Source: Rhodospirillaceae bacterium | Lineage (GTDB): Bacteria > Pseudomonadota > Alphaproteobacteria > Rhodospirillales > UBA2165 | Direction of reading: 5' to 3' | Length of the DNA stretch: 64,000 bases | Assembly: GCA_018649725.1 (NCBI GenBank) | Contig: JABIHH010000088.1 | Location: forward strand, 101,959 to 165,958 | Shown here: piece by piece, positions 16,056 to 25,800 of the stretch | Layout of the letters: every line of letters starts with the position of its first letter | How positions within the stretch are numbered: the first letter of the stretch is position 1 | The notes under the pieces: generated by a model | What the model saw: only the letters and a program-made list of their open reading frames with translations | What the model was told of the DNA's origin: nothing | Database searches by the model: none | Made by a program: the position numbers and the translations under genes

Positions 16056-16759
16056 TGCTTAAAGTCGAAAACGTCGATCTTTACTACGGAGACGCTCAAG
16101 CTCTCGAAGACATTAATTTGCATGTCGATGAAGGCGAGATTATCGCCATCATCGGGGCAAATGGCGCCGGTAAGACATCGCTGATCAAGGCCATCGCGGG
16201 AATTCATACGCCGTCGAAGGGGAGTATTGAATTTCGTGACAAAGACATCACTCGCCTGCAATCAAGCGCTATTTGCGAATTAGGAGTGGGTCAGGTCGCC
16301 GAAGGTCGCCAAATATTTCCGAGCATGAGTGTTCTGGAAAATCTGGAAATGGGTGCGGTTATCAAACGCGCCCGCGCTAAGGAAAAAGAAACACTGGATC
16401 AGGTTTTCGAAATGTATCCAATTTTGAAAGAGCGGCAATCCCAAGCAGCCGGCACCCTTTCCGGCGGTGAGCAGCAAATGTTGGCAATTGGTCGCTGTTT
16501 GATGGGACAGCCGGATTTAATCATGTTTGATGAGCCGAGCCTTGGGCTGGCACCAGCCATTGTTCAGGAGGTTTTCCGAACCATCCATCAGTTGAACGAT
16601 GCAGGTCTTACTGTCATTTTAGTCGAGCAAAATGTGGCGGTTTCGCTGAAATTGGCCAACCGCGCTTATGTGTTGGAAAATGGTCACATGACCCTTGAAG
16701 GCAGCGGCGAGGAACTCCTTCACGACGACCGTGTACGACAAGCCTATATGGGCCTATAA
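16055..16759 (+). CDS. branched-chain-type ABC transporter ATPase (LivF family), system 2
   Basis: A 234-residue ATPase: LKVENVDLYYGDAQALEDIN, Walker A GANGAGKTS, GVGQVAEGRQIFPSMSVLEN, signature LSGGEQQMLAIGRCL, Walker B LIMFDEPSLGLAP and LVEQNVAVSL. The ATG at 16055 overlaps the LivG stop; a TTG one codon earlier is unlikely. It is the last gene of the system 2 importer. No clear terminator follows; the ThDP-enzyme gene begins 177 nt later. Confidence 0.93.
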   Translation: MLKVENVDLYYGDAQALEDINLHVDEGEIIAIIGANGAGKTSLIKAIAGIHTPSKGSIEFRDKDITRLQSSAICELGVGQVAEGRQIFPSMSVLENLEMGAVIKRARAKEKETLDQVFEMYPILKERQSQAAGTLSGGEQQMLAIGRCLMGQPDLIMFDEPSLGLAPAIVQEVFRTIHQLNDAGLTVILVEQNVAVSLKLANRAYVLENGHMTLEGSGEELLHDDRVRQAYMGL

Positions 16760-16936
16760 ATCTAACAGCGGGTATTGGGCCTATTTGTGGTCGAGCTTTA
16801 AGAAAATAGATCGTAGCGAGGTGATATTTCGGCCCGTTCACTCTTCGGACGCTTTGCGCACAACGACTAAATATCGGTTGCTAAAAACTCGGCAAATGAT
16901 ATCCCAGAATAATACAGGTCCAGAAAAATACAGATA

Positions 16937-18613
16937 ATGGCAGGTAGTATTTTGATAGATAATCTTCCAAAAAAATTAATGAGTGGCGGCGAAGCCATCG
17001 TGCAGACCCTTTTGGCCAATGACGTCGATACCGTATTTGGCATCCCCGGCGCTCAGACCTATCCAATTTTTGACGCTTTGGCCAAGGTCCAATCGCGCAT
17101 TCGAACCATCGGTACGCGCCATGAACAAGCCGCCGCTTATATGGCTTTCGGCTACGCCAAATCGACGGGACGACCTGGCATCTACTCGGTTGTTCCAGGA
17201 CCCGGCGTACTCAATACCATGGCAGCGCTTTGCACGGCTTGGGGAGCAAACGTGCCGATCCTTTGCGTCACCGGGCAAATCCCACGAGATGCGATGGGCA
17301 AATTAAGGGGCCACTTGCATGAACTACCTGATCAATTGGCAACCTTGCAGACCCTGACAAAATGGTCGGTGCGCATTGAACGCGCCCAGGATGCACCGGA
17401 AATTATTAATGAAGCTTTTCGGGTAATGACCTCGGGGCGACCTGGTCCGGTATCGGTTGAGATGTGCTGGGATGACATGGCCCAAAATGAAATGGTCGGG
17501 TTATTGCCGCCTGCTGAAACTGACGCGCCTCCCAAGGTGAAAGCTGCTGAAATTGCCGCCGCCGCAAAGCTGATCAAAAATGCCAAAAGGCCGATTATTT
17601 TGGTCGGCAGTGGTGCATTACATGCCAGCGACGCCGTTCTTGAATTAGCCGAGACCTTGCAAGCCCCGGTAAGCGCACTCAGGGGCGGCCGGGGCGTTGT
17701 CAGCGAAGATCATGAACTCGGTGTCTCTACGGTCGCGGCGCATGACCAATGGCGTGAATCCGATGTGCTTATCGGTGTCGGCACACGGTTGGAGATGCCT
17801 TATATGCGCTGGTCCAATCCGATGGGGGCCGTGGTTAATCCACTTGCCCCGCCGCATCTTATCCGCATCGACATAGACCCCTTAGAAATGTCCAGGCTGG
17901 TCCCCCATGCCGGGATCGTTGCCGATTCCGTAGATGGCTGTCGAGCCCTGACAAAAGCCATCAAGAAAAGCTACAAGCCGCGCCCCACAGCACGTGCCGA
18001 AATTGCCCAATCCAAGGCCTGGGCAAATGAAAAAGTGCAGGAGATCAAACCTAATGTGGATTATTTAAAAGTTATCCGTGAGGTCTTGCCTCGCGACGGT
18101 TTTTTTGTCGAAGAGATTAGTCAGCTGGGCTTTACCTCGACCTTTGCCTTTCCGGTTTACGAGCCGATGACCTACGTTACGTGCGGCTTTCAGGGGAACC
18201 TAGGGTTCGGCTTTCAAGCCGCGCTTGGCGTCAAAGTTGCCAATCCTGATAAAGTGGTGATCTCTATCACGGGTGATGGCGGTTTTATGTTTGGCGTTCA
18301 GGAATTGGCAACCGCAGCACAGGAACAAATCGGCCTGATCACCATCGTCATGAACAATTCCGCCTTCGGCAATGTCCGGCGGGATTTGCGGCGCATCTAT
18401 AAGCGCCAACCCGCGGTGAGTGATTTTAAAAATCCGAATTTTGTCGCACTGGCTGAAGCTTTCCACGTTGATGGCTATCATGTTGAAAATCCAGCTGAGC
18501 TCAAAACGGCGCTGGAGACAGCGATTGAAAAAGGCGGCCCGGCACTGATCGAAGTCAAAGTCGACCGCAATACCGAAAAAAGCCCGTGGAAATACATTAT
18601 GATGACTTATTAG
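16937..18613 (+). CDS. thiamine-diphosphate-dependent enzyme (acetolactate synthase-like)
   Basis: A 558-residue single-chain ThDP enzyme of the acetolactate synthase, benzoylformate decarboxylase and oxalyl-CoA decarboxylase superfamily. The Pyr domain carries the activating Glu in GTRHEQAAAYMAFGYAKSTG (about residue 58). The central domain follows at about 195-330. The PP domain has the ThDP motif GDGGFMFGVQELATAAQEQI, ending MNNSAFG. A second ATG at 16979 begins the conserved fold (SGGEAIVQTLLANDVDTVFG) and could be the true start, since 16937 lacks a strong ribosome site. Followed by an aldehyde dehydrogenase, it probably decarboxylates a 2-keto acid to an aldehyde; that is inference. Confidence 0.88.
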   Translation: MAGSILIDNLPKKLMSGGEAIVQTLLANDVDTVFGIPGAQTYPIFDALAKVQSRIRTIGTRHEQAAAYMAFGYAKSTGRPGIYSVVPGPGVLNTMAALCTAWGANVPILCVTGQIPRDAMGKLRGHLHELPDQLATLQTLTKWSVRIERAQDAPEIINEAFRVMTSGRPGPVSVEMCWDDMAQNEMVGLLPPAETDAPPKVKAAEIAAAAKLIKNAKRPIILVGSGALHASDAVLELAETLQAPVSALRGGRGVVSEDHELGVSTVAAHDQWRESDVLIGVGTRLEMPYMRWSNPMGAVVNPLAPPHLIRIDIDPLEMSRLVPHAGIVADSVDGCRALTKAIKKSYKPRPTARAEIAQSKAWANEKVQEIKPNVDYLKVIREVLPRDGFFVEEISQLGFTSTFAFPVYEPMTYVTCGFQGNLGFGFQAALGVKVANPDKVVISITGDGGFMFGVQELATAAQEQIGLITIVMNNSAFGNVRRDLRRIYKRQPAVSDFKNPNFVALAEAFHVDGYHVENPAELKTALETAIEKGGPALIEVKVDRNTEKSPWKYIMMTY

Positions 18614-18641
18614 TCGCCAATAATTTACTGAGGAGAATGCT

Positions 18642-20150
18642 ATGAACGTGATGGCAAATGATCTAAAGACTTTGATCCCGGATACCCAGCGATTCCTGGA
18701 TCAGGAAAAGAAACATTTTATTGGCGGCCAATGGGTTGCGGGCAAAGGTAAGGAGACATTCTCCGTCATTGACCCCTCAAATGCTGAAGTACTGACGCAT
18801 ATTCCCGTCGGCACCGCTGAAGATATTGATCAAGCCGTCCAAGCGGCCCACGCTGCGCTCAATGATCCAATGTGGCGCGATATGCCACCAGAAAATCGCG
18901 AACGCCTCATGCACCGCTTTGCCGACCTCATTGAAGGACATGCAGAAGAACTTGGCCAACTCGAAGCCCTGGATGTCGGCATGCCAAGCTTTGTCGGTCA
19001 GCATATTGAAGTGGGGAATGTACTTGGTACGCTGCGTTATATGGCGGGCTGGCCAACCAAGATTAATGGTAAGACCATGAATATCGGTGAACCGATGCCG
19101 GAGAAGCGCTTCTTTGCCTACACCACCCGTGAGCCGGTTGGTGTCGTGGGTGCCATTGTGCCGTGGAACGTGCCCTTGATGATTGCCATGTGGAAAATCG
19201 CTCCAGCGCTCGCGACCGGCTGCACGATTGTCATCAAGCCGTCTGAAGTGACGCCTTTGGCGACGCTTAGATTAGCCGAATTGGCGCTGGACGCCGGCAT
19301 CCCACCGGGCGTGATCAATGTGGTAAATGGCTTCGGCGCTGAGGCCGGACAAGCCCTGGTCGAACATCCGCTGGTCGCCAAGATTAGCTTCACCGGCTCC
19401 GCCGAGACCGGCAAGGCGATCAACCGGACCGCCACGGACACACTGAAGAATGTAACACTGGAACTTGGCGGAAAATCGCCGGTCATTTTGCTCGATGATG
19501 CCAATATGGACAAAGCCGTTCAAGGCATAGCCATGGGGATTTTCGGCAATACCGGCCAAGTTTGTGTCGCCGGGTCCAGGCTTTATATCCAACGCGGCAT
19601 CTTTGACAAAGCGGTTGAACGGATTTCCAAAGAAGCCCGATCTTTGAAAGTCGGCCCGGGATTGCATCCTGAAACCAATATCGGCCCACTGGTTTCTGAA
19701 GCCCATCGTGACAAGGTGATGGGCTGTATTGAAGCTGGTATGAAAGCGGGCGGTGAGGCCGTTACCGGCGGCTCTCAAATTGATGGCCCCGGCTATTACG
19801 TTGAACCCACTGTCTTGATCAATCCGCCGCAATCTTCTGATGTCGTTCAGCAAGAAATTTTTGGGCCCGTCATTACCGCCATTCCATTTGACGACCTTGA
19901 TGAAGCCGCAGCGCTCGCCAATGATACGACCTACGGTCTTTCCTCTTACGTTTGGAGCCGTGACATCCAGAAAGTTCATCAGCTTGTACCCAAAATTAAG
20001 GCTGGCCAGGTTTATGTTAACACCACCCCGTTCCCGCATCCCGCAATGCCGATGGGTGGTTACAAGCAATCGGGTATCGGTCGTGATTTAGGCGAAGAGG
20101 CGGTCAACCACTACACGGAGCACAAATCAGTGGTGATTGGGATTAATTAG
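18642..20150 (+). CDS. NAD(P)-dependent aldehyde dehydrogenase
   Basis: A 502-residue cytosolic enzyme oxidising an aldehyde to its acid. VGVVGAIVPWNVPLMIAMWK is the NAD-site PWN motif, NVTLELGGKSPVILLDDAN carries the general base E274, and GNTGQVCVAGSRLYIQ carries the nucleophile C308. The C-terminal part NTTPFPHPAMPMGGYKQSGI followed by GRDLGEEAV is of the betaine or phenylacetaldehyde dehydrogenase group. A GAGGAGAATGCT site precedes ATG 18642. It lies 28 nt after the ThDP-enzyme gene, so a keto acid to aldehyde to acid sequence is likely. Confidence 0.93.
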   Translation: MNVMANDLKTLIPDTQRFLDQEKKHFIGGQWVAGKGKETFSVIDPSNAEVLTHIPVGTAEDIDQAVQAAHAALNDPMWRDMPPENRERLMHRFADLIEGHAEELGQLEALDVGMPSFVGQHIEVGNVLGTLRYMAGWPTKINGKTMNIGEPMPEKRFFAYTTREPVGVVGAIVPWNVPLMIAMWKIAPALATGCTIVIKPSEVTPLATLRLAELALDAGIPPGVINVVNGFGAEAGQALVEHPLVAKISFTGSAETGKAINRTATDTLKNVTLELGGKSPVILLDDANMDKAVQGIAMGIFGNTGQVCVAGSRLYIQRGIFDKAVERISKEARSLKVGPGLHPETNIGPLVSEAHRDKVMGCIEAGMKAGGEAVTGGSQIDGPGYYVEPTVLINPPQSSDVVQQEIFGPVITAIPFDDLDEAAALANDTTYGLSSYVWSRDIQKVHQLVPKIKAGQVYVNTTPFPHPAMPMGGYKQSGIGRDLGEEAVNHYTEHKSVVIGIN

Positions 20151-20420
20151 ATAAATTTCGAAGGCGTGTTTAAGCACACCGTACCGATCAAACTGCCCGG
20201 AACAGCACCCCGGCCGAGCGAACCGAGTGCGCGCACATAGTGATCTTCGGTCACAGCGGCTTCAACAGTTTTAGGATGCTGTTAAACGGTTGCAAACTGG
20301 GATTTAAAATCTTTCTTCTCCTCAGAAACATTCCAGAAACCTTTTTAAATTCGAACCGCCCTATAACAACAAACAGCAAACGCGCGAATTTAAAAACAAC
20401 ATTGGCCTGAGGAGATTACC
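20151..20420. other. intergenic region without a clear gene
   Basis: No convincing gene is seen. The minus strand holds a 44-codon open stretch (20147-20281: TVEAAVTEDHYVRALGSLG...) without an ATG, which might be a decayed gene end but matches no family I know. A direct repeat of CAGAAAC is at 20323-20340, with a possible -10 (TATAAC) at 20362-20367 before the small reading frame at 20421. Confidence 0.4.
20323..20340. promoter_or_regulatory. 11-bp-spaced CAGAAAC direct repeat, copy 1
   Basis: CAGAAAC occurs at 20323-20329 and again at 20334-20340, an exact 11-bp period, preceded by CT and followed by an AT-rich CTTTTTAAAT. The same arrangement occurs at 22683-22700. The repeat lies about 80 nt before the 42-codon frame and 250 nt before the adenylate cyclase. 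Direct repeats at 11-bp spacing are typical of OmpR/PhoB-family response regulator sites. Confidence 0.5.
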
Positions 20421-20549
20421 ATGACTTATCAAACAGAAAAATATTGCCGCACACTTTCGGATCACTTCGACAACCTCTACTCGGAAGTCGAATCCCTCGA
20501 GCAGCATCTCATTTTGACAAATAATACGATTGGCCTTCATATCTGTTAA
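20421..20549 (+). CDS. hypothetical 42-residue protein
   Basis: A short frame starting ATG 20421 behind a good ribosome site (GAGGAGATTACC) and ending TAA 20549, 39 nt before the adenylate cyclase. The product is soluble and acidic in the middle (TLSDHFDNLYSEVESLEQHL) and likely helical. It has no recognised family. The strong ribosome site and position downstream of the CAGAAAC repeat make it a plausible small protein or leader peptide of the cyclase operon. Chance is not excluded. Confidence 0.4.
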   Translation: MTYQTEKYCRTLSDHFDNLYSEVESLEQHLILTNNTIGLHIC

Positions 20550-20588
20550 GCTGTTGATATCTTTTAAAAAAACGTAGGGATAATTCCG

Positions 20589-22262
20589 ATGAGCATAACG
20601 ATCGGCAAAAAAATATTTAGTATCGCAGCGATGGTTTTGGTTTTGATGGCCGCCGTCACCCTTTACTCAATCCGCCTGACCGCAGGTATCAGTGCTGATT
20701 TGGAGACCATCACAACCAAACACATGCCTTTGGCGGAATCTATATCTCAGATAAATCTCCATATGCTTGAAAAAGGGCTTCTCCTCCAACGGCTTTTTGT
20801 CTTAACCAACGAGGAATATCAGAGCACATCAGTGCAGCAAAATAAGAAGCGCTTTGAAACGCTGTCCAATCGGATCGAAGCGGAATTCAAGGCCATTGAG
20901 GAACTTTTCACCTCGGCCGGGCGCGTATCAAGCTTGAAATCAAATATTACAGCCATTCGGCAGAACTACACCAGATATCGAGGCCATGGGCTGGTCCTAT
21001 TGAAGCTTAGGGAACAGGACGACGAGGCAGGGTTTATCAAAGCTCTGCCAACATTAAACAACAATCAGGATGCCGTTGATCACGAAATTATCATGGTTCG
21101 GAATCGTATAGAAGATCTGTCTAATCAGGCGGTTATCCACGCCGATAAAGAAGAGCAAAATCTATTGGCTGTTAATTCGGTTTTGACGGTGCTCGCCTTC
21201 ATTATGGGGGCCGGTCTTGCTGCCCTCATATCGCGACTGTTGGTTCAATCTATTCAAAATTTGGTAAATGGCACCAAAACCCTCGAAGCAAGTGACCTTG
21301 ATGTCGAAGTCGCCGTCACGTCAAAAGATGAAATCGGCGCGCTGACAAATTCATTTAACAGCATGGTCGGTGAACTTCGCTTGAAAGAGCGCATCAAAGA
21401 AACTTTCGGCAAATATATGGACCCTCGCATTGTTGGTAATTTGTTGGATCATCCTGAATTTACCGAACCGGGCGGTGAGCGCCGGGAGATGTCTGTCCTA
21501 TTTGTCGACCTCAAAGGATTTACATCAATCTCAGAAAAGCTGGCTCCCAATGACCTCGTCAACATGGTCAATAATTACTTCACGCATATGACGAAGGCGA
21601 TCTCAGACAACAAAGGGGTCGTTGATAAATATATGGGCGATGCGGTAATGGCCTATTGGGGCGAGCCATTTTGTGAACCCGGAGAACATGCCGAGCTGGC
21701 CTGTAAGGCCGCCCTCGCCGCTTTGGAACATCTTGAAGATTTCCGGGCGGATGTTGCAAAAGAACTTGGTGCCGAGGCTGATGGCTTGGATATCGATCTC
21801 CGTATTGGTGTTTCATCGGGTGACATGATTGTCGGCACGGTCGGCTCGACGGCGCAAAAAAACTTCACCGTAATGGGAGACCCAGTCAATCTCGGCTCTC
21901 GTCTTGAAGGTGCCAGCAAGGCTTACGGCACGCATATCCTTATATCAGACCGTACTAAAGAATTGGCTGGCGATACGATCACCACCCGAGAAATTGATCT
22001 CATCCGGGTTAAAGGTAAAGTCGAACCCACCCGAATTTTCGAACTTCTGAGCGAACCCACGAGCAATGCGGACGGTTTTAAATCGGGGTTAGCTGCCTAT
22101 CGCAGTCAAAACTGGGATATGGCCAGAGGTGCCTTTAACCAATTTCTGGGCACGAATCCAACAGACCCGGCCAGCCAGGTCTATTTGGAGCGCATCACTC
22201 ATTTACAGGCAAATCCACCGTCTCCCGATTGGGACGGCGTGTGGGTCTTTGAAACGAAATAG
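20589..22262 (+). CDS. membrane class III adenylate cyclase with MCP-like sensor and HAMP domain
   Basis: A 557-residue inner-membrane enzyme making cAMP from ATP. TM1 spans about residues 9-28, followed by a periplasmic four-helix-bundle-like sensor (30-195), TM2 at about 197-216, HAMP at about 215-265 and a class III catalytic domain at about 300-470. Metal-binding aspartates are D307 (LFVDLKGFTSISE) and D351 (KYMGDAVMAYWGEP); the Lys before MGD is the adenine-specifying type. Transition-state residues sit in MGDPVNLGSRLEGASKAYG. A C-terminal stretch of about 70 residues resembles a TPR-like tail (FKSGLAAYRSQNWDMARGAF). It abuts a small membrane-protein gene and stands close to a hybrid kinase, suggesting a sensory module. 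Confidence 0.9.
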   Translation: MSITIGKKIFSIAAMVLVLMAAVTLYSIRLTAGISADLETITTKHMPLAESISQINLHMLEKGLLLQRLFVLTNEEYQSTSVQQNKKRFETLSNRIEAEFKAIEELFTSAGRVSSLKSNITAIRQNYTRYRGHGLVLLKLREQDDEAGFIKALPTLNNNQDAVDHEIIMVRNRIEDLSNQAVIHADKEEQNLLAVNSVLTVLAFIMGAGLAALISRLLVQSIQNLVNGTKTLEASDLDVEVAVTSKDEIGALTNSFNSMVGELRLKERIKETFGKYMDPRIVGNLLDHPEFTEPGGERREMSVLFVDLKGFTSISEKLAPNDLVNMVNNYFTHMTKAISDNKGVVDKYMGDAVMAYWGEPFCEPGEHAELACKAALAALEHLEDFRADVAKELGAEADGLDIDLRIGVSSGDMIVGTVGSTAQKNFTVMGDPVNLGSRLEGASKAYGTHILISDRTKELAGDTITTREIDLIRVKGKVEPTRIFELLSEPTSNADGFKSGLAAYRSQNWDMARGAFNQFLGTNPTDPASQVYLERITHLQANPPSPDWDGVWVFETK

Positions 22263-22478
22263 ATGAAAAAATTATTGATGATAGGAATTGCGGTGGCCTT
22301 AGGCATCGCTCTCTTGCCGTTCGGGATCGGCGGGATCGGGTTGGCTATTGGCAGTAGCTATTTAGCAAATTATCATTGGTACGCCTATTTCTCCATTCCT
22401 ACGGGCGTAGTCATTCTGCTTGCAACACTGCTGGCCGCACTCATTCTACCTGTCATCAGGCGAAAAACTGACGGTTAG
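22263..22478 (+). CDS. small two-helix membrane protein
   Basis: A 71-residue protein that starts directly after the cyclase stop codon (TAGATG). Two hydrophobic helices are obvious: LLMIGIAVALGIALLPFGIG and GVVILLATLLAALILPVI, joined by a short aromatic loop (YLANYHWYAYFSIPT). It ends in a basic tail RRKTDG. It matches no family known to me. Zero spacing argues for translation coupled to the cyclase, so it may be a membrane partner. Confidence in its being a gene is fair; the function is unknown. Confidence 0.6.
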   Translation: MKKLLMIGIAVALGIALLPFGIGGIGLAIGSSYLANYHWYAYFSIPTGVVILLATLLAALILPVIRRKTDG

Positions 22479-22681
22479 TAATAAAGGAAATCGAGCGCGC
22501 GCTTTATGCGCTTGCCAACTCCGTCGCTGGTATCCCATTTTTCCAACCGAACATCCCCTGACCTGAACTCCTTGTACAACCGGCCATCTTTCAAGTGATT
22601 GAAGACAGCATCCAAATTGGACGCTTGCTTGAACCAGCCGGGACGTTTTTTTAGCTCGGCGAGGGGAATAGCCTTTGGCGC
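22475..22681 (-). pseudogene. decayed reading frame (68 codons, no start)
   Basis: On the minus strand the frame from a TGA at 22682-22684 to TAA at 22475-22477 reads APKAIPLAELKKRPGWFKQA, then SNLDAVFNHLKDGRLYKEF, then RSGDVRLEKWDTSDGVGKRI. The composition is that of a real, basic soluble protein end. It has no ATG or GTG and is cut upstream by a stop that lies within the CAGAAAC repeat. I take it as the C-terminal remnant of a gene, family not recognised. Otherwise 22479-22811 holds only the promoter region of the hybrid kinase. Confidence 0.5.
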
Positions 22682-22682
22682 T

Positions 22683-22700
22683 CAGAAACATCTCAGAAAC
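22683..22700. promoter_or_regulatory. 11-bp-spaced CAGAAAC direct repeat, copy 2
   Basis: CAGAAAC at 22683-22689 and 22694-22700, again with 11-bp period and a CTCAGAAACAT core in tandem, followed by a T-run and AT-rich DNA. It lies about 110 nt before the hybrid histidine kinase start, with a TATGAT at 22727-22732 as possible -10. The shared arrangement with the site near 20323 suggests one regulator for both genes. Confidence 0.5.
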
Positions 22701-22811
22701 ATTTTTTTCTAACTAAAATTTAGGTATATGATACTGTTCCAACGATAATTTGTTCATACGGGGCAATAAAACAAACTGTTTTAACTCCCGAGAATTTAAC
22801 CCGGGCTGGCT

Positions 22812-25800
22812 ATGGTTTTAACTTGGTTTCTTATTGCTCTCTTATCTGTTGCAATCCTAGTGCTGCTGGTCTGGAACTTTCGTCTGCGTGCGAGCAAAAG
22901 CCAAACCGACACGTCATTCTTACATCTTAAATCAACCGATCAGGACTTGATTTCAGTTCTAAAACGAAGCCCCATCGGCGTCGGCATTACCATTGAGGGT
23001 CGGCCAAAGTTCTACAACGACAAGATTACAGAGTTGTTTGGCTGGCAAGGCGATGATCTAACCAGTGCGGATGTTTCGGCAATTTATGCGCGCCCTGAAG
23101 AACGCGACGCCGTTATCATGGACCTTAAAGACAAGGGATTTTTTGCGGAAAAAGAAATTCTTTTTAAAAAATCCGATGGGCATCTTGTCTCACTGTTATT
23201 TTCCGCCTCACTGATTGAATATGATGGACACGAGGCCGTTTTGGTTTGGATGTATGATATTACCGCTCTCAATGCCGCCGAGCAGGCTATTTCACATGGC
23301 AAGGAAATACTCCAAAACAGTCCGATTGCCGTTGGAATTTCAATTGACCGCAAATTTAAATTTATAAACGACCGCTTTTCTGAGCTTACTGGTTGGCAGG
23401 CGGAAGATCTCAAAAAGAAAGATGGCGACATGATTTTCGCCGATTTCGACCAACGCCTGCTAATTCGAGAGGAATTAGATAAAAAAGGATTTGTGAAGGA
23501 TAAAGAAGTCGCGTTTTACGATGCATCTGGAGAAATATCCCAGGCCTTATTCTCGGCCTATCGCACAATTTATGAAGGTGAAGAAGCCGTCATTGGTTGG
23601 ATTTATGACATTTCTGAATTGACCGCGGCACAAAAGGAGCTGTCGCACGCCAAGGAAATTCTGGAGGCGACAATCGATAGTGTTGATCAAGGCCTGGTTA
23701 TGATTGATGGCGACTATCGGATCATTGCAAACAATCGCAGCTTTGCCGATATCGTCTGGCTGGACCCAGAATATTTGGCCAGCTACCCCCTTTGGGAAGA
23801 CATGATGCGGCGCGCCAATGACCAGGAGTGGTTTGGGCTAGACATTGATATTGAAGCAATGATCGAAACGCAGCGCGACATGAGATCAAACGCCTTCGAA
23901 CCTATCATCGCGCGTAATACGCGGTCAGATGGTACCGAATTCGAATTTTGGTGCAAAGCACTCTCGACCGGTGGCTGGGTTCAGTCGGTTACCGATATTA
24001 CCGAACGGCTGCGTGCGGAAAAAGAAATTGCACGCGGCAAGGATATTTTAGAAACAACCATCAACAGTGTTAATCAAGGCATTATAATGGTCAGCGAAGA
24101 TGGCACTGTATTGGCACATAACAAATACTTCGAGACGCTACATGGCATGTCTGTCAAAGACTACTCTAACTATGAAGAATTCGGTGTAGCGTATTTAAAA
24201 TCTGTCGGGGCAGAACCTAAATCTATCGAGGAATCCCTTCAGCTACTACGCGTCAACAAAGCTGGCACGTGGGTACGCCCGATTAACGAAAATCTTGTAT
24301 TCGAAATTTCTCATACACCATTAAGCGATGGTGGATACGTGCGCACTTACAATGAGATCACTGAGCGTCTAAAAGCAGAAAACATTCTAAAACGAGCAAA
24401 AGAAGATGCCGAAGCAGCAGCTGAAGCAAAGTCTGAGTTTGTCGCTGTTGTGAGTCATGAGGTACGAACGCCCCTCAACGGCGTCCTGGGAATGGCGCGC
24501 CTATTGTTAGAAACATCGGTCAATGAAGAACAAAAACAATATGCGGAAACAATCGTCCGGTCTGGTGAAACCCTTATCCTCATCCTTAATGATTTGCTCG
24601 ACATCTCGAAACTAGAAGCCGGCAAACTTGATCTCGATATCAAACCCTTTAATCCAAAAGAGGTGATCGAAAGCTCGATTTCCTTAATGAGTGCCAAGGC
24701 ACAAGAAAATAAAATTAGCCTCACGATTTCAATCGAGAATGACTTGCCAAGCGCTCTCCTCGGTGATGAAAATCGTATTCGGCAAGTTTTGATCAACCTG
24801 ATCAGCAATGCCGTTAAATTTACCAAAGAAGGCTCCGTAACTTTATCTGCCTCGGCAACGCACCAAGATGACAGCAACGTTCAACTGATGCTTTCGGTTA
24901 AAGATACCGGGTCTGGCATCAGCCAAGCCTCCCAGGCAAATCTTTTCACACCGTTTACGCAAGGGTCGGCCGATGTTGCGAGAAAATATGGCGGCACTGG
25001 CTTGGGTCTCGCCATTTGCCGCCGACTGGCCGAATTGATGAGCGGAAAAATCATGCTCGAAAGCGAACTTGGTTATGGCAGCACCTTTAGTTTAAATATA
25101 CCGCTCAGAATGGCTGATCCTGACAAAATCGCCTCGAATGGAAAATTGTCACAAAACGGCGACCACACTCAGAACCTTCCAGCCCTTAAAATTCTGCTCG
25201 TCGAAGACAATGAGATAAACTTAAAAGTGGCGCGCGGTCTTCTACAAAAACGCGGGCATGATGTTCAAACTGCCGAAAATGGTCAAATCGCCTTAGATAT
25301 ATTATTGGCGCCAGAGGCCTCCGAATTTGACGCGATTTTGATGGATCGTCACATGCCGGTTATGGATGGCGTTGAAGCCACACGGCACATTAAGGAAATG
25401 GATGGTCCAATTTCCAACATCCCGATAATAGCCGTAACGGCTGCTGTGACGCAGCGGGAAATCGATGCTTGCCTGGAAGCAGGTATGACTGAAGTTGTCA
25501 CTAAGCCCATTCATCCTGAAGAACTGATGTCAGCGCTGGCACGAGCCTGCAATCCGCAAGTGGGGGCCTCATCTCAAGATCCGGTAAGTTCGAAAAGTGG
25601 TGTTTTGCAAGATAGCAAGACGACACCCATTCTCGATGATGATATCCTTGGAACACTACGCAATAACCTCGGCAATGATACCGTTACTGAACTTATCGAA
25701 GATTTTAAAATCATTGGCTACCAATCCATAGAACAGTTTAAAGCTGCAGCCTCCGAGCACGATGTCGAGGCGATGACACGAAACGCCCACGATCTCAAAA

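Noticed and set aside
20147..20281. Minus-strand 44-codon open stretch (TVEAAVTEDHYVRALGSLG...)
   Set aside because: It looks somewhat protein-like but has no ATG, is short, and matches no family I recognise; chance cannot be excluded.
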